From Canna indica (taxonomy: Eukaryota > Streptophyta > Magnoliopsida > Zingiberales > Cannaceae), in contig CP136890.1 in assembly GCA_034359265.1 (NCBI GenBank), positions 62,745,501 through 62,809,500 of the forward strand: a stretch of 64,000 nt of DNA, read 5' to 3'. The position numbers and the translations under genes are program-made. Below are positions 34,201 through 45,357 of the stretch, one piece after another; the stretch's first letter is position 1, and each line of letters starts with the position of its first letter. Under the pieces are notes generated by a model. That model ran no database searches. It saw only the letters and a list, made by a program, of their open reading frames with translations, and was not told the DNA's origin.

Positions 34201-35676
34201 TTGTCTTTGTTTTTTCACGATCAACTCAGTTGCACCGGAACAGTTGGATGCTCTTTCGCTGTTTCGAGATGGACTGTCCTGAACCTTTTCATATTTTTCT
34301 CCTTCTTTCAAGTGAAGGGGACCCTAAAGGGACTATGGATGACCCTCAATGGTATTCCTGGGGGAAACCACTTTAGTGGGATCCACTTCTTCAGGGTGAG
34401 GTCTTGGGAAGACGTTTGGTCAGTTCCCTAGATAAAACTTTTGGATGGAGAAGTTCCCTCCGTTTTTGGAGGCCGGAGCATCAATTGATTTTATATAGGC
34501 TTGGTTGCCCCCTTTTTTCTTTTTTGTTTGTTGATCTGAATTTTTCTGGGATGCAAGTGAGATGTATTCATTATTGAAGGTGCCAAGCATACATGCTCAA
34601 CTAGCGGAAATGCGGAATGCCCTCCGAGCGGGAAAGTTTGATGAAGCCAATGAGAACTTCGGGATCTCAAGCTCTAGGAGTTTCGAGAGCTTGGGCGGAG
34701 GTTGCTGGCCAGGTCGCCGGCGTCTGCAGACTCTCGTACTCCTCTTGACTTACCTTCGAGTCGTCGGAAGAGAGTTAGACGTGTCGGTGGAAGCTTGATT
34801 CCTCAGGCGGCTACACGCTCATTGGGGGATGAGTCCATGTTACCGAAGGTGGCAGCGGTAGATGACGTGCTTTTGAGAATTCAGCAATCAATTTTGACCC
34901 CACGTGAGGGCAAACGCATCTGTCCCAGTAGCCAAACGGGCTTTCTAGAGGGGGTGGACCCCTGGGAGTTTGCCCAACTTCTGATCAGTAGATTGAGGGA
35001 GTCTTTGTTGAGGGAATCCGAGGTTCACTCCTGGGAGTTTGAAAGATTGAAGCTCAAAGTGGTCGAAGTGGAAAAGGCCTTGGAGGCGAAAATTGATGGA
35101 GTTGCGTGTTTGGATGTTGTTGTCTCTGAATCTACTGCTCGGATAACCGAGGTGGAAAGAAAGTCCAGAGCAGAATTGGAAATGCTTTATCTTGATCTCG
35201 CCACAGCGGTGGCATAAAGTTCTCGTTTGAAGACTGAGGCTGAAGAAGCCAATGTTGTTGTGAGGAGGTGCAACTCGACGAGGCAGACCCTTGAGGATGA
35301 GACGAAATGCCTTCGGGATGCTACTCTCGCGGTGTACATTGAGGGTATTGAAAGAGCGGTAGAATAGGCTAAGCTCTTTGCTCCCGGTGTTAACTTTTCT
35401 AGGGTCGACTTCCTTAAGGAAGTTAGGGATGGTGTCTTGGTAAACCCTGAGGCTGAAGAGAACTTTTCTTGGTCCCTTGGAGAGGGGTCTTCAACTGCAA
35501 CTCCAGGACAATGCGGGATTGGAGCAACAATTACAAATAGTGGCGTAAGGTATAAATTTTGCTCATCATCTCCAATTGAATTCCTTAATATCGCTAAAGT
35601 AGATTATTGTTTTCGGGATGTTTGCAATTTTTTAAAATTTCCTTTTCCGCTGAATTTTCCTTTCACATCCCAATAG
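34201..35676 (+). pseudogene. Antisense ORF of gypsy element E (putative gypsy-type transposon protein), disrupted
   Basis: This lies on the strand opposite to gag. The piece at 34201-34431 ends KGLWMTLNGIPGGNHFSGIH, then FFRVRSWEDVWSVP, which recalls the N-terminal domain of the plant putative gypsy-type transposon proteins (PF04195-like). After frame changes, 34702-35217 gives a basic segment (PSSRRKRVRRVGG) and a long charged region likely to form a coiled coil (LKVVEVEKALEAKIDG...). It continues past a TAA at 35215-35217 to about 35370 (GIERAVE, then TAG, then AKLFAPGVNF) and finishes at 35676. The function of such aORFs is unknown. The strand and position argue for this identity more than sequence does, and the frame is clearly broken. 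Confidence 0.55.
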
Positions 35677-35691
35677 CAATGAGTCAGACTT

Positions 35692-36033
35692 GTGAAAACC
35701 GAGTCCTAGACGTGTAAGGGCACTAAGGCTAGAAGTTGTGGCTCTGGGGGCTGAGGACCGTGCTATGGGGTTAAAGCCGAGCTCGTTGAGGAGCGTAAGG
35801 AAAGACCGCGCGCGATGGGTCAAGTAAGGTCTATGATGTTGGAAGTAATGGCGCGGTAGCCAATGAGCTTGGCTAGTGAAAATTGAGTCCTTATCGTGTA
35901 AGGACAATAAGGCCGAAAGTAGCGGCTCGAGGGGCCGATGATCGCACTCGGGAGTTCAAGCCGGGCTGGTCGAGGAGCGTAAGACAAGACCGCACGCGAG
36001 GGGTCAAGTAAGTTCCGAATAGTGGAATCTCAT
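35692..36033. repeat. 184-bp direct tandem duplication in element E
   Basis: The units starting at 35692 and 35876 (GTGAAAACCGAGTCCT and GTGAAAATTGAGTCCT) both run to a shared GGGTCAAGTAAG. They are clearly diverged, so the duplication is old. Confidence 0.75.
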
Positions 36034-36839
36034 GCGAGGGCTGCTCTGCATGAGATTTATTTGTGCCTATTGAGGCGATTTGTGCACAACTTGAGTCGTT
36101 ATTTAAGCATCGGGTCGGGGTTGTTTTAGCGTGCCTCGACCTGGGTTTTGCTCGAGAATTCATGTCGGTTGTTCGCCTAGGGCTATGGAAGGTGCTTGCA
36201 GGCCGCTAGGTTCTTTCCTTGGCTCAACCATCCTTTGCTTGAGGCACTCATTGTAGCATCGTCGAGGTTTTTTTTTTATCGGCATGGAGCACGCCTACTT
36301 CAATTTCTGAAACGAGAAAATTCAGTGCTAGGTGGGGGCTCGATACGATTGCTCCCAAGTTGTTTAAGGAAGGTCGTTCCAGGATCATATGATACAGATT
36401 GAGGATGTTGATGACCAAATACTGCATATCAATCATTTTTGCTTTTGGTTGGGAGTTAAATATTGTCCTTAGCCATATGGCACCTCAGACGTCAACTCTT
36501 TCTCCCGAGAAGCCTACCAAGTCTCCTTTGCGGGGTAAGCGAGGCTTCGATTATTTGCATTTTCTTGAAGGTGGAGTAGAAAAGGATGTTGGCAGAACTA
36601 CCTTGGTTGACTAGGACCTTTTTTACAATGAAAATTCCCGCAATCACAGAAATTACGACCGAGTCGTGTAGGTTCAGGTCGGTCCCTTGGAAATCAAATT
36701 CATAAAATGATATTACTGGGGTTTTAGAGACGGGCCGGTGTGAGCGAGTAGTTCTGTCAACTCCTCTAGCTAGCTTGATTCGCCACCTCTCGCGAATCTA
36801 CTAGCGATGTAGTTGATAATTCCTCGGAGTTTATTTCTT
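36034..36839 (-). other. Region of element E where pol would be expected
   Basis: Only about 1 kb separates gag from the antisense ORF, against several kilobases in a complete gypsy element. No protease, RT or integrase motif is visible. ORFs at 36196-36402 and 36399-36614 carry no recognised domain. Confidence 0.6.
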
Positions 36840-38160
36840 GAGTGATCAGCTCAGTTGTTGTCCCTTTGGCCTAGGTGGGGGTTTGGAGGTGTTCGGCTTC
36901 ATCGTCGAGGGTCGCGGCTCCTGTTTCGACCTCGTTCTCTTTGGTGATGGATATACCTATCCAGGTGTCCTGCACGGACCAAATCTTCAAGTTGGTTGCC
37001 GAGTACCACACAGTCCTCAGTGATGTGCCCATGAGTGTCATGGAAGGCACACTTCTTGCTCATGCAGTGTTAGGTGGGAACTTGTATTTTTCCGCATTGG
37101 TTGGGTACTTAAGAAGTTTCAAGTTGTTGATTTCGCGAAGGATGCTCTCCTTCTTGGTATTGAAAGGGGTGTACCTTTCATATCAGGCGTTCGGGCAAGG
37201 TGGGGACCACAATCCTCTATTGTTGCTCTATTCGCGACGGTTGTGGTCTTCGCCTTTTCTGTCTACCCTTTTTTATTTTTTATCTTCGGCAGCATCTTTG
37301 ATGTACTGTTTGTTGGCCTTTCTGGCCTCACGGAGCTGTTCCATCTCTATGAAGCTAGTAGCTTTCTCCTCGAACTCGGTTATATCCTTAGGCTTTGTCA
37401 GGGTGATCTAATCGGCAAAGTATCTAGGCTTCAGCTCGTATTTGATGGAGTACAGTTCGACTAGAGGGTCGAGGTTGGGAATTTTGACCGTTGTAGCCTG
37501 GAACCTACTTATGTACTTACTTAAGGGCTCATGTTGCCCTTTCCTAATGTAGTGGAGAGCATCCTCTATTTTGTAGTAGACCTAAGATGTGGAAAATCAG
37601 TTGAGGAAGGCGGGGGAGGGATCCACGAAAGAGTGAATAGACCTTGGTGGAAGGGAAACAAACCTCATTAAAGCAGTTTTCACCAGGAAGGTTGGAAAAG
37701 CCATGTAGAGAGTTGGATCTGTTGCTCCGTTGTAGAGCATTATAGTCGTAAACATCGTCAGGTGTATTGTAGGGTCGCCCATACCGTCGTAGGATGTTAG
37801 AGTAGTGGGTATTCACTCTTAGATGGGAGGCTTATTGCCATGATGTGCTTGACGAAAGGTCCTGTATCGATGGGGAGGGCAGTCACGACTTCCATGGCTT
37901 TGGATTCTTTCTCCTTTTCCTGACGAGGGGATGCTGGAGATCTCATCTCGAAAGACGAAAACTAGTCTCCTTCTTTCCGAGTGGTTGCTTTCTTCTTGTT
38001 CTGAGCGGCGACACTCGTGATCAGCAGAGAGTTGTTCCCGAGAACGTGTCAGCATCTCGACCTGGGCTGTTAACGGTAGGTTCTCCACCTCCAGGTCGTT
38101 TATCCAACGTTGGTTTTCTTTTGGAGGAAATTGGGTTGGTGCCAGAGCGTTGTTCCTCAC
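36840..38160 (-). pseudogene. gag of gypsy element E, disrupted
   Basis: ATG at 38160 starts a 113-codon piece (RNNALAPTQFPPKENQRWIN...). The capsid core follows in shifted frames: NTHYSNILRRYGRP, then TIMLYNGATDPTLYMAFPTF and RFVSLPPRSIHSF (37816-37544), then KGQHEPLSKYISRFQATT and PKDITEFEEKATSFIEMEQL (about 37540-37330). The C-terminal CAFHDTHGHITEDC motif is near 37010-37055. It is homologous to K gag throughout. At least four frameshifts or stops make it non-functional. Confidence 0.78.
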
Positions 38161-38278
38161 TGTTTCAGCATCACTAGGTTGCAGATGATCGTCGTCGTCG
38201 GGTCGTTGTCATTGGTATGCAGTGGCGGTCACTTGGCTCTGGGTTCCAACCATTGTGGGGGAGGTAAGCTTTACTCAG

Positions 38279-38297
38279 CCCCACGATGGGCACCAAA
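38279..38297 (-). other. Primer-binding site of element E
   Basis: Minus strand TTTGGTGCCCATCGTGGGGC directly after the LTR, close to the common gypsy form TTTGGCGCCCACCGTGGGG. Confidence 0.8.
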
Positions 38298-38794
38298 TAT
38301 TTCTGCTTGATGATCAGAGTAGTTCGGTCCGGCTCGGTGTCTCTCCTGATCGGGTGGAACTCCAGCGGGGGACGGGGGAGGGGAGGGAGGGACCTGCAAA
38401 AGACACTCCGACGCTCAAGTTAGTGGGACTCCAAGGTGAAGGTAATAGAAAATGGAACTTAGCCCTACCTAAAGCATGTCTTGTCTGTATTTATTATAAG
38501 TGGAGGTGATGACGCTGCTCCGTAATCTCGCTGGGATATTGCTCAAAATGAATCGAGGCTGATCCCGGAGATGACGGTCTCGTAATGGCGTATCCCTCAT
38601 GATAAGGAAGGACGTGAATGTCCTTGTTTGGCCGGCTGGAGCCTCCGAGCAGAGCCATCTGGTTTAAGTCGAGTTAGGTTTGGGAGTATGGCCGGGTGAA
38701 GCCCCATGGTAGAGCCGTCTGGATTAGCTCGAGTTGTGTTGTAGGGCGTCGTTGGATCTAATCCGATCAAGCCCAACAATACTAGTCAAGTCTA
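38298..38794 (-). repeat. 5' LTR of element E (497 bp)
   Basis: Plus strand TATTTCTGCTTGATG...CTAGTCAAGTCTA, with a G-rich expansion near 38365-38390 that makes it longer than its partner. Followed by GTATT. Confidence 0.86.
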
Positions 38795-38799
38795 GTATT

Positions 38800-39028
38800 C
38801 AAGAATAGTTTCTAGCTTAATGTTTTGGTGTTGCAGTTAAAAACTTCTATTTAGATATTCATGAAGGAAGTATCATTTGCTCCTCCTTCGACCCGTGGGT
38901 TAGCGCTGAATGTGTCCTTCATCGATGAATGTAGTTTTGGTGTTTTGGAGAAAGCCGAATCCAACGCTCTTCTAATCCTTTTTTGCATGTCTTAAAGAAA
39001 CCAAAAAATGATTTGGATGCTTTGCTTT
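38800..39028. other. Unassigned flank right of element E
   Basis: No gene recognised. It was joined to 32831 before E inserted. Confidence 0.35.
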
Positions 39029-39510
39029 AGTCCATTCGACAAACAAATGTAAGTTATAAATGTGGAAAAACACGACACGTCGGACCCATTTGTCATAATC
39101 TTTGGAGAAACACCCACAACACTAGTACTTGCCCTTGCAAGGCTCCTGCTCCAGGTTGCATTTATGACCTAAATTCAAACGCTACCTGCCCATCCTCTAC
39201 TATAGCACCAAATCAATCTGACTGCTATAAACCAAGCTTAGGTGAGCTCCCTCCAGCCTCCAAATCAAACACAACACCGGCCCTTGCTCCTGCTGCTACA
39301 TCCTCCCCATATTCCATAACCCAAGATTCCAAGATCAAGATTTTAGCCCCCTTTACTGAACGTAGCAACATGGAGCGGCCAGCGCATGTGCATGTCTTTC
39401 TTCAGAATTCTGCATCAACTTATGACAGAGCCCACTACGTATGCTGGAAATGCATCATCGTTTCAGTGAGGGGTAGATCCATCAAAGGGAAACGTGGCTA
39501 CTTTCCTTGA
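39029..39510 (+). pseudogene. ORF fragment with a CCHC-like knuckle (unidentified, gag- or LINE ORF1-like)
   Basis: An open frame of 160 codons runs from just after a TAG (39026-39028) to TGA 39508-39510. It has no early ATG; the first is at about 39369. Near the start YKCGKTRHVGPICHN resembles a CCHC zinc knuckle whose first Cys has become Ser. The rest is Pro/Ala/Ser-rich (ELPPASKSNTTPALAP). A zinc knuckle followed by a low-complexity tail suits a retrotransposon gag or LINE ORF1, but the family cannot be decided. The upstream TAG may be a mutated sense codon, because the frame seems open a little further before it. Confidence 0.45.
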
Positions 39511-39850
39511 TGACCAGTTTCAAGATGCGGTCGGACATCGGTACCTTAATTTCATGACAAATTAGACTTGTCTCCGTTAGAATCATCTACTTCTACATGT
39601 TGAAGGCTGGTCCACGCAGTGGCAGAGCCCCCTCCTAATTTAACTTTTCTTTTATGCGTACGAGGGGAAAGACAAAATTGCCCACTCTCTATATAATATT
39701 TTCTCTCTTTTTCTTTCTAAATTTTTTTTTTTAAAAAAAATAAAAATTAATAACTAAAGTTATTCAACCTATTGTCATCGATGCAACATCTCTTGGGAAG
39801 GCCTTTGGATTACCAGTTCAGGAAAGATAGAGTATTCTCGATGACACCCG
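39511..39850. other. Unassigned AT-rich stretch
   Basis: No gene seen. It includes a T-run and an A-run back to back at about 39721-39742. Confidence 0.35.
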
Positions 39851-41522
39851 ATGAGTTTAGTGATCTACATTCCACTTCGGAGATCCATTTCTATTATTTG
39901 TCTCCAAGGATATAGTGGACTTGTACCAATGCAGGCCATTAAACTGTCTATTCCTGCTAAGATCTTGCATAGCATCATAGCTCATAAATTCCTTCCCAGG
40001 GCTGGTCATTTTAATGAGGTCATAGATGTTCTTGATATCATTCTTAGCTACATTGCCAAGGTCCTGTCGTCATCTAGGAAAGCTCTTCCATTCGATTCTA
40101 TCATTTCTTACTTTATCCACCTTGCTAGGGTGAACCACTCTCGATATGAGATTGAGCTTGCTCTGGTGCCAATTAACACCTTGACCCTCAACTGCATGAA
40201 GATTTTGGCGGATCAGCGAGGGAATAGAGTTAGAGTAGCACCTCCTTATGATGATGATGATGACAACGACGATGATGATGCACAACAAGAAAAACGAGCA
40301 TCTATGACGAAAATTTTGTGACGGCTAAAATTTGTCACAAACTGTGACGGATTTGTGACGGTGTGAAATGAACTTTCTCCTTTACAAAACAATGACGAAT
40401 TTTTTATGGGAAATCCAACACAAGACGATTCCATCACAAATATGTCACATAATTTTTGATCAATTTGTCCTAGAATTTTTAATAAATAGCATTAGTGATA
40501 GATTATTGACTAATTTCATTTCTGTCACTAATATTCTGTCACTAAAATTTTTTCTCCATATTTCTCACAGATCTGTCACTGAGCCACCACATAATAGTGT
40601 CAGATCAGTGGCGGAAGTAAAAATCCGATGCAAAATTAAACTTTTTAAAAGCAAAATTAATTTAACATTATTTTGTTTAGTCCTACATGGGTTAAAATTA
40701 TTTGTTACTTATTCTTAATCATCATAAATATAATTTTTTTAGTCTCATATGGATTAATTTTTTTCTCCTAATTTTCTTAATTTTATAAATTGATACCTCA
40801 TGAGTTCAAAAAATTTACTATCACATTATCTTTTATAAATTTACTAAAATCATTGTAAAAGTATAAATAATAATATAATAATATAATATTAAGATAATAT
40901 AACATTATAATATTATAATATATTATATTATTATATTATTATATTATATATTATAATAATCTATAATATAATAATATAATTAATATATTTTTGATGCGTA
41001 GGAAATCGTAATTAATATCCTAATTAGTGATGGAAAATCTATTTTTAATTATTGATATCAGTGATAGATACTTTTACGTCATAGATTTTTGTGATGAACA
41101 CATCTGTCACATAAGAGTAAATGGAGCATTGGTCAAGAGGTTTTCAGCGATGGATGTTGTGGCAGAATTTTTCATCATTCATACCTTTTAGTGAAAGATT
41201 TTTAAGCATCAGTGACGGAAAAATCTGTCACTTATGCCTATTTTTCTTGAGGTGATGTTGGCGGTGATCGTGATGATGCTGCAGGGAGCTCATTTTATGG
41301 CACTCAGTATTCACGATCTTTTCGCTTAAATCTCATAGCTTCGACATGATCAGAATGCTCGGTATGGAACTTCTAAAGTCGAACTATGAGACTTTATATG
41401 CTCGGTATGAAAGCCGATACGAGGATTTTGATAGTTGTTTGAATGAATTGAGTGATCATTTTGATACTTTGTATTTTGATCGACGTGATCGCTCTCCTGA
41501 GTATATTTCCAATATTTTTTGA
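39851..41522 (+). pseudogene. ORF resembling the putative plant transposon protein domain, split by a CACTA element
   Basis: The first piece (39851-40280) encodes ILHSIIAHKFLPRAGHFNEV, then ILSYIAKVLSSSRKALPFDS and an Asp-rich tail. This recalls the putative plant transposon protein domain (PF20167-like) found in retroelement-derived plant ORFs. The CACTA element at 40281-41254 interrupts the Asp-rich tail. Beyond it the frame resumes (GGDRDDAAGSSFYGTQYSRS) to a TGA near 41350. A shifted frame from ATG 41355 to TGA 41522 (LKSNYETLYARYESRYEDFD) gives a short acidic coiled-coil-like end. The ORF lies about 490 bp before the purine tract and LTR of element G and may belong to it. The function of this domain is unknown; the identity is tentative. 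Confidence 0.5.
40281..41254. mobile_element. Non-autonomous CACTA-type element (974 bp)
   Basis: The left end CACAACAAGAAAAA and right end (reverse complement) CACCTCAAGAAAAA form the terminal inverted repeat typical of the CACTA superfamily. The 3-bp target duplication ATG is present on both sides (40278-40280, 41255-41257). Subterminal GTGACGG/CCGTCAC words recur at both ends (for example 40318, 40345, 41212). The centre (40840-40990) is almost pure A/T. No transposase is present. Confidence 0.85.
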
Positions 41523-42011
41523 TGTATGTGGCATGTGGTATTTCATACTATGTATTTGATATTCGACAAAACAATCAATCTATGTGTGGTTTGAATATTT
41601 GGTAGTGCTTAGTGTTATACTTATAAACAATGTTAGTAATCATTTCTCTCTTTTTGGTTGTTCTTGTTAAGTGCCCTTTTTGATTGATGCCAAAAGGGAA
41701 AGAAATATGGTAGGTAGAGATGAGATAAAAACCATGACTAATATATATATATATATATATATATATGATCATTGCTTTATGACATGATGAAAGGAAGAGA
41801 AAATTTTCTAAATATACATGTTGATAGGGGAAGCACTATGCTTAAATGATACATAAGTGATACTTCTCTCATATGTTTGTAGTCATGCCTTATTAATGAA
41901 AAATGAGTGCTTTTTCATGCTTTTGTGACATTTTATGTTATTGAAAATAAATTTATGTTTAAAAGTGTTTATATTTTTATTAGGGTTTGTCATCATCAAA
42001 GAAGGAGAAAA
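41523..42011 (+). other. 3' internal end of Sirevirus-like element G, with purine-tract boxes
   Basis: Purine boxes AAAAGGGAAAGAAA (about 41692), ATAGGGGAAG (about 41826) and AAAGAAGGAGAAAA (ending 42011) precede the LTR, as in A and D. (AT)13 lies at 41741-41766. No gene. Confidence 0.6.
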
Positions 42012-43166
42012 TGTTGGCCGAGGTTTTCACCCTCGTGCTTAAGTATTCTCCATGTGTGTTTTGATGATAACAAACTAAGTTTAATAATGTGTTTAAGTAT
42101 GAAAGTTTTAGGTTGAAGTTGACAATGAAACACATGCGCAATACAAATCAGAAACTTGATTTTTTCGCCATTCGTTCAGAGATATTTCAAATATGAATAT
42201 TTGTGAAAAACATGTTTATAGATTCATTGTAACTTGTTTGGGCAGGTCTTGGGATTGTGTGCACTTCGAATTTACAATACTCAAAAGTCGGAACTCGAGA
42301 AATCCAATAATCAACACATTACTAAGTTTCAACCGAACCTTCGGAACTTCTTCAGTCAAAGTTCAGATGACGGTAGATTCAGCCAGACTTCGACCGAACT
42401 GCTCAGGAAATTTTCAATAGCTATTCGATGAACATCGACCGAAGGTTCGACCGGCCTTCTATTGGCGTTGTAACAATTAGTTTCTACTAGTTGAATCAAC
42501 TTGTGTCTAACTCCTCTCCTTGGGAAACTTATATATACCCCATCCAAATGCCTTCCATCAGTTGCTCATTGATACCCTAAGCCTTTCTTGAGTTATCATT
42601 TGCATATTTCAAGCTTCCAAACTGTTAAACCCTAATTTGAACATTTTCTTGAGAAATCTTTCATTTCAAGCTTCTTGAACCCTCAAATTTGAAGTGCATA
42701 TTCCTTGGAGGCTTGTTTAAGCTTGCTAGGCACAAGTAGAGGATTTGATCTTCATTGACTAAAAATTCTTTCCTCTTTACTTGTGATTTAATTAGTTTTG
42801 CATTTACTTTTGTTGATTCGATCTTGTCATTAAATTGAGACCTAGGGTGGTCTTGTGTTTGGTTGCTTGGTGGCCATGGGTGATAAGACAAAAATCCAAG
42901 TATGTAAGAACACTGTGAATATATAGTGGATTTGTGGAAATCCTAAGCGGGAAGCTTAGGTAGTGAATGTAGGCTTGGTTAGAAGCCGAATCACTCTAAA
43001 AACTTGTGTTAGCATTGGATTAAGATTCTTGCTCTATTAGTATCATTTAACACATGTGATTGATATGTATTCCATGCATTGATACTTAGTTTGAAATCTA
43101 ATTAAATTTGATAACATCCAATTTGAGTAAATTTAGCATGCCTCTAGTGTGTCGATCATCTCAACA
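42012..43166 (+). repeat. LTR of element G (1155 bp), Sirevirus-like
   Basis: TGTTGGCCGAGGTTTTC... to ...GATCATCTCAACA. TATA-like TATATATACCCC lies near 42529. A TTCGACCGG dyad-like cluster lies at 42390-42460. It is probably the 3' LTR of a truncated element. Confidence 0.75.
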
Positions 43167-43173
43167 CTCTTGC

Positions 43174-45238
43174 GGTGTTGGCCTATTATTTTTAACCTTG
43201 GTCTTAATCTCGATTATGTTGAAAACAAACTCGAAACTAATGTTTCATTGAGAAATTATTTCAGATTCCTAGTAGAGTATCATGCGACGTTTGCGATCGG
43301 AAGATCGACGCAAAATTGGAGAAAATTCTTAAGGACGTTTTGTTGGCCTAAGGTTTTCAACTTCGGTCACCATCTTAATTTTAATGATAAACAAAATTAT
43401 TCCAATAAGTTTATCAAGTGTTTGGATTTAGGTTGGATGACTGATACGTGCGCAAAATTCGTCGAAAAAATCATAGAAATTCAAGTGTCGACGACATCAG
43501 AGGCGATTGGGACAGAAGTTACATCTAGGCTTAGATTTTGATGTAAACTACTTCTTAGGTCTCAAATCATCAATCTAGATGTATTTACTCAAAGCCAAAC
43601 CCCAATCAAAATCTAAAATTGAATCTGAACCAAAAAATCAACAATAAAATCAGTTTCAGCCAAAATCGAGTTATCGGTAGATGTTCGGCCGATCCTCGGT
43701 CGACCAAATAGCTACTAGAATTTCCAATAGCTTATCGGCCAATGCTCGATCGAATCTTGGTCGATCAAGATTCGGCCGGCGGTCGACCAAAATGCCCAAT
43801 GAATATTTTTAGACCCGTTGAACGGCTAGTTTCAACCCCTTACCCTTGTGACCTTTATAAAAGGTCCTGAAATCAACCTCCTTACACCCTTAATGCTTCA
43901 CTGAGTCTATCCTTGAAAGATTTACCCAATTTCCTTGAGTTCTAAATATCATTTCTCGATCTCGCAATCCTTAAGCCTTCTACTCATCTTCAAGACTACC
44001 TTGGTTCAAAGATTCATCATCTTGAGGCCTCGTAGGATTAGGAGGAAGCAAGAAAGAGCACCTACTGGTTTTGTTTACATTTGTGCTCTTTACTATTATT
44101 TTTACTTATATTTTTGTTCTCATTTAGACTTGTGAAAGATCTAAGTTGTTAATTCTTGAGTGATTGGTGGTTGCCTTGGTATAGAAACATAAGTCCACCC
44201 CTGTAATCTAGGATTAGAGTGTCATTAGGAAGAGTGAGTTGGGAGAGTGCTCTCAGTGCAAAGGCGAAAACTTTCAAGTGTGGAAATGTCTTCGGTGTGA
44301 GAGCAAAGACACTCTAGTTGAAAAGTCCTCATTGTAAAGGAACTTTTCATCTAATGGATTAGGTTTGAAATTCTAAACGGGATGCTTAGGTAGTGGAGTA
44401 GGCGGGTTGCTGAACCACTATAAATCTCATTAATTGTTAGCATTGATATTATTGTGTGAGCATGCTTAGCCTATTTACAATTGTTATTTCATTACCTTGC
44501 TAAGTATTCATACTCATTGTGCCTCAAGTGAAAATTGAACAAGTAAAAAAGAAAAGTAGACATTAACCTTAGTACACACTATTCACCCCCTCCCCCTAGT
44601 GTGGATATTTCACTCACACGTCGATCAATGCTCGAAGACGAAGAGAAGTTAGAGTTTAGGTTTTAGGTTTAGATGAATTGTAAATTTCTTGAAATGCGTA
44701 ATGATGATGAAGGAAACCAAACCCAAAACCCAAAACTCGAATCGGAAATCAAAGTAGTGCTGAAACTACACACAAAATAGTTTCGATCTATCGACGATCT
44801 AACAGCCTCCGACTAATGTTCGACCAATGGCATAACGACTCTTTTTCTAGCCATTTCAACCCATTGAACCCAAGAATTTGTCTCTTGTTTCTCTATATAA
44901 ATGGATTTTCGGCCCTCCTAAAGCCTTCAAGAACCCTATTGAGCCATCATTGATCCTTCACAAAATATTGATTGAGAAATTCTTTCCAAATCCTAGCTTT
45001 GAGCCATTCCATCTTGATTGAACCTTTACACTACTTGATTCATCATCATAAGGCATCAAGAGGATTTAGACATTTTTATTTGGAGCTAAGTATTGATTTA
45101 TGTATTTGTTGTTACATTTTTATTGTATTTTGCTTGATTTATCGTTGTATTCTGAGTGTATGTATTGACCTAAGTTGTTAGGTCAAATGTTGAGTGATTT
45201 GCCTTGGCATAGAGGCACTTGTTTGTAATTTTCTTGTA
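43174..45238 (+). repeat. LTR I fragments (43174-43340 and 44619-45238), split by LTR H
   Basis: 43174-43340 matches the start of LTR A (TGTTGGCC..., CTTGGTCTTAATCTCGATT, AATGTTTCATTGAGAAAT). 44619-45238 continues the same LTR (ATCTTGATTGAACC..., TTTGGAGCTAAGTATTG). TATA-like CTATATAAATGG near 44896. The LTR 3' end is missing. Confidence 0.65.
43341..44618 (+). repeat. LTR H (1278 bp), Sirevirus-like, probably a solo LTR
   Basis: TGTTGGCCTAAGG...ATATTTCACTCACA, with a TTTATAAAAGG TATA box near 43855, GGTCGACC dyads at 43695-43790, and the C-run tail before CCTAGTGTGG. Flanks CGTTT and CGTCG are only partly alike, so the target duplication is not proven. Confidence 0.7.
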
Positions 45239-45357
45239 TAATTAATTAATTTAATTAATGCTTATATACAGTTTAGTCAAAGAAAAGGTTGTGATAATTC
45301 AACACATGGCAGTTTTATCTTGTAGAATTTTAAAATAGATAGATGTTTTGTATATTC
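45239..45357. other. Short AT-rich junction
   Basis: TTAATTAA-rich spacer between LTR I and LTR J; nothing recognised. Confidence 0.3.

Larger units (their letters stand above)
32832..38794 (-). mobile_element. Element E: Tat-type gypsy element with gag and antisense ORF but no pol (5963 bp)
   Basis: Duplication GTATT at 32827-32831 and 38795-38799. Minus-strand order: 5' LTR (38794-38298), primer site, gag (38160-36840), a region without pol (about 36800-35700), an ORF on the opposite strand (34201-35676), minisatellite (33700-33462), purine-rich AGCTCGGGGGCTA, 3' LTR (33310-32832). No RT, integrase or RNase H motif was found in any frame. An antisense ORF between pol and the 3' LTR is a known trait of Tat-lineage gypsy elements. 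Confidence 0.82.

Noticed and set aside
41741..41766. (AT)13 as a promoter or origin
   Set aside because: A simple microsatellite in the non-coding end of element G; no supporting context.
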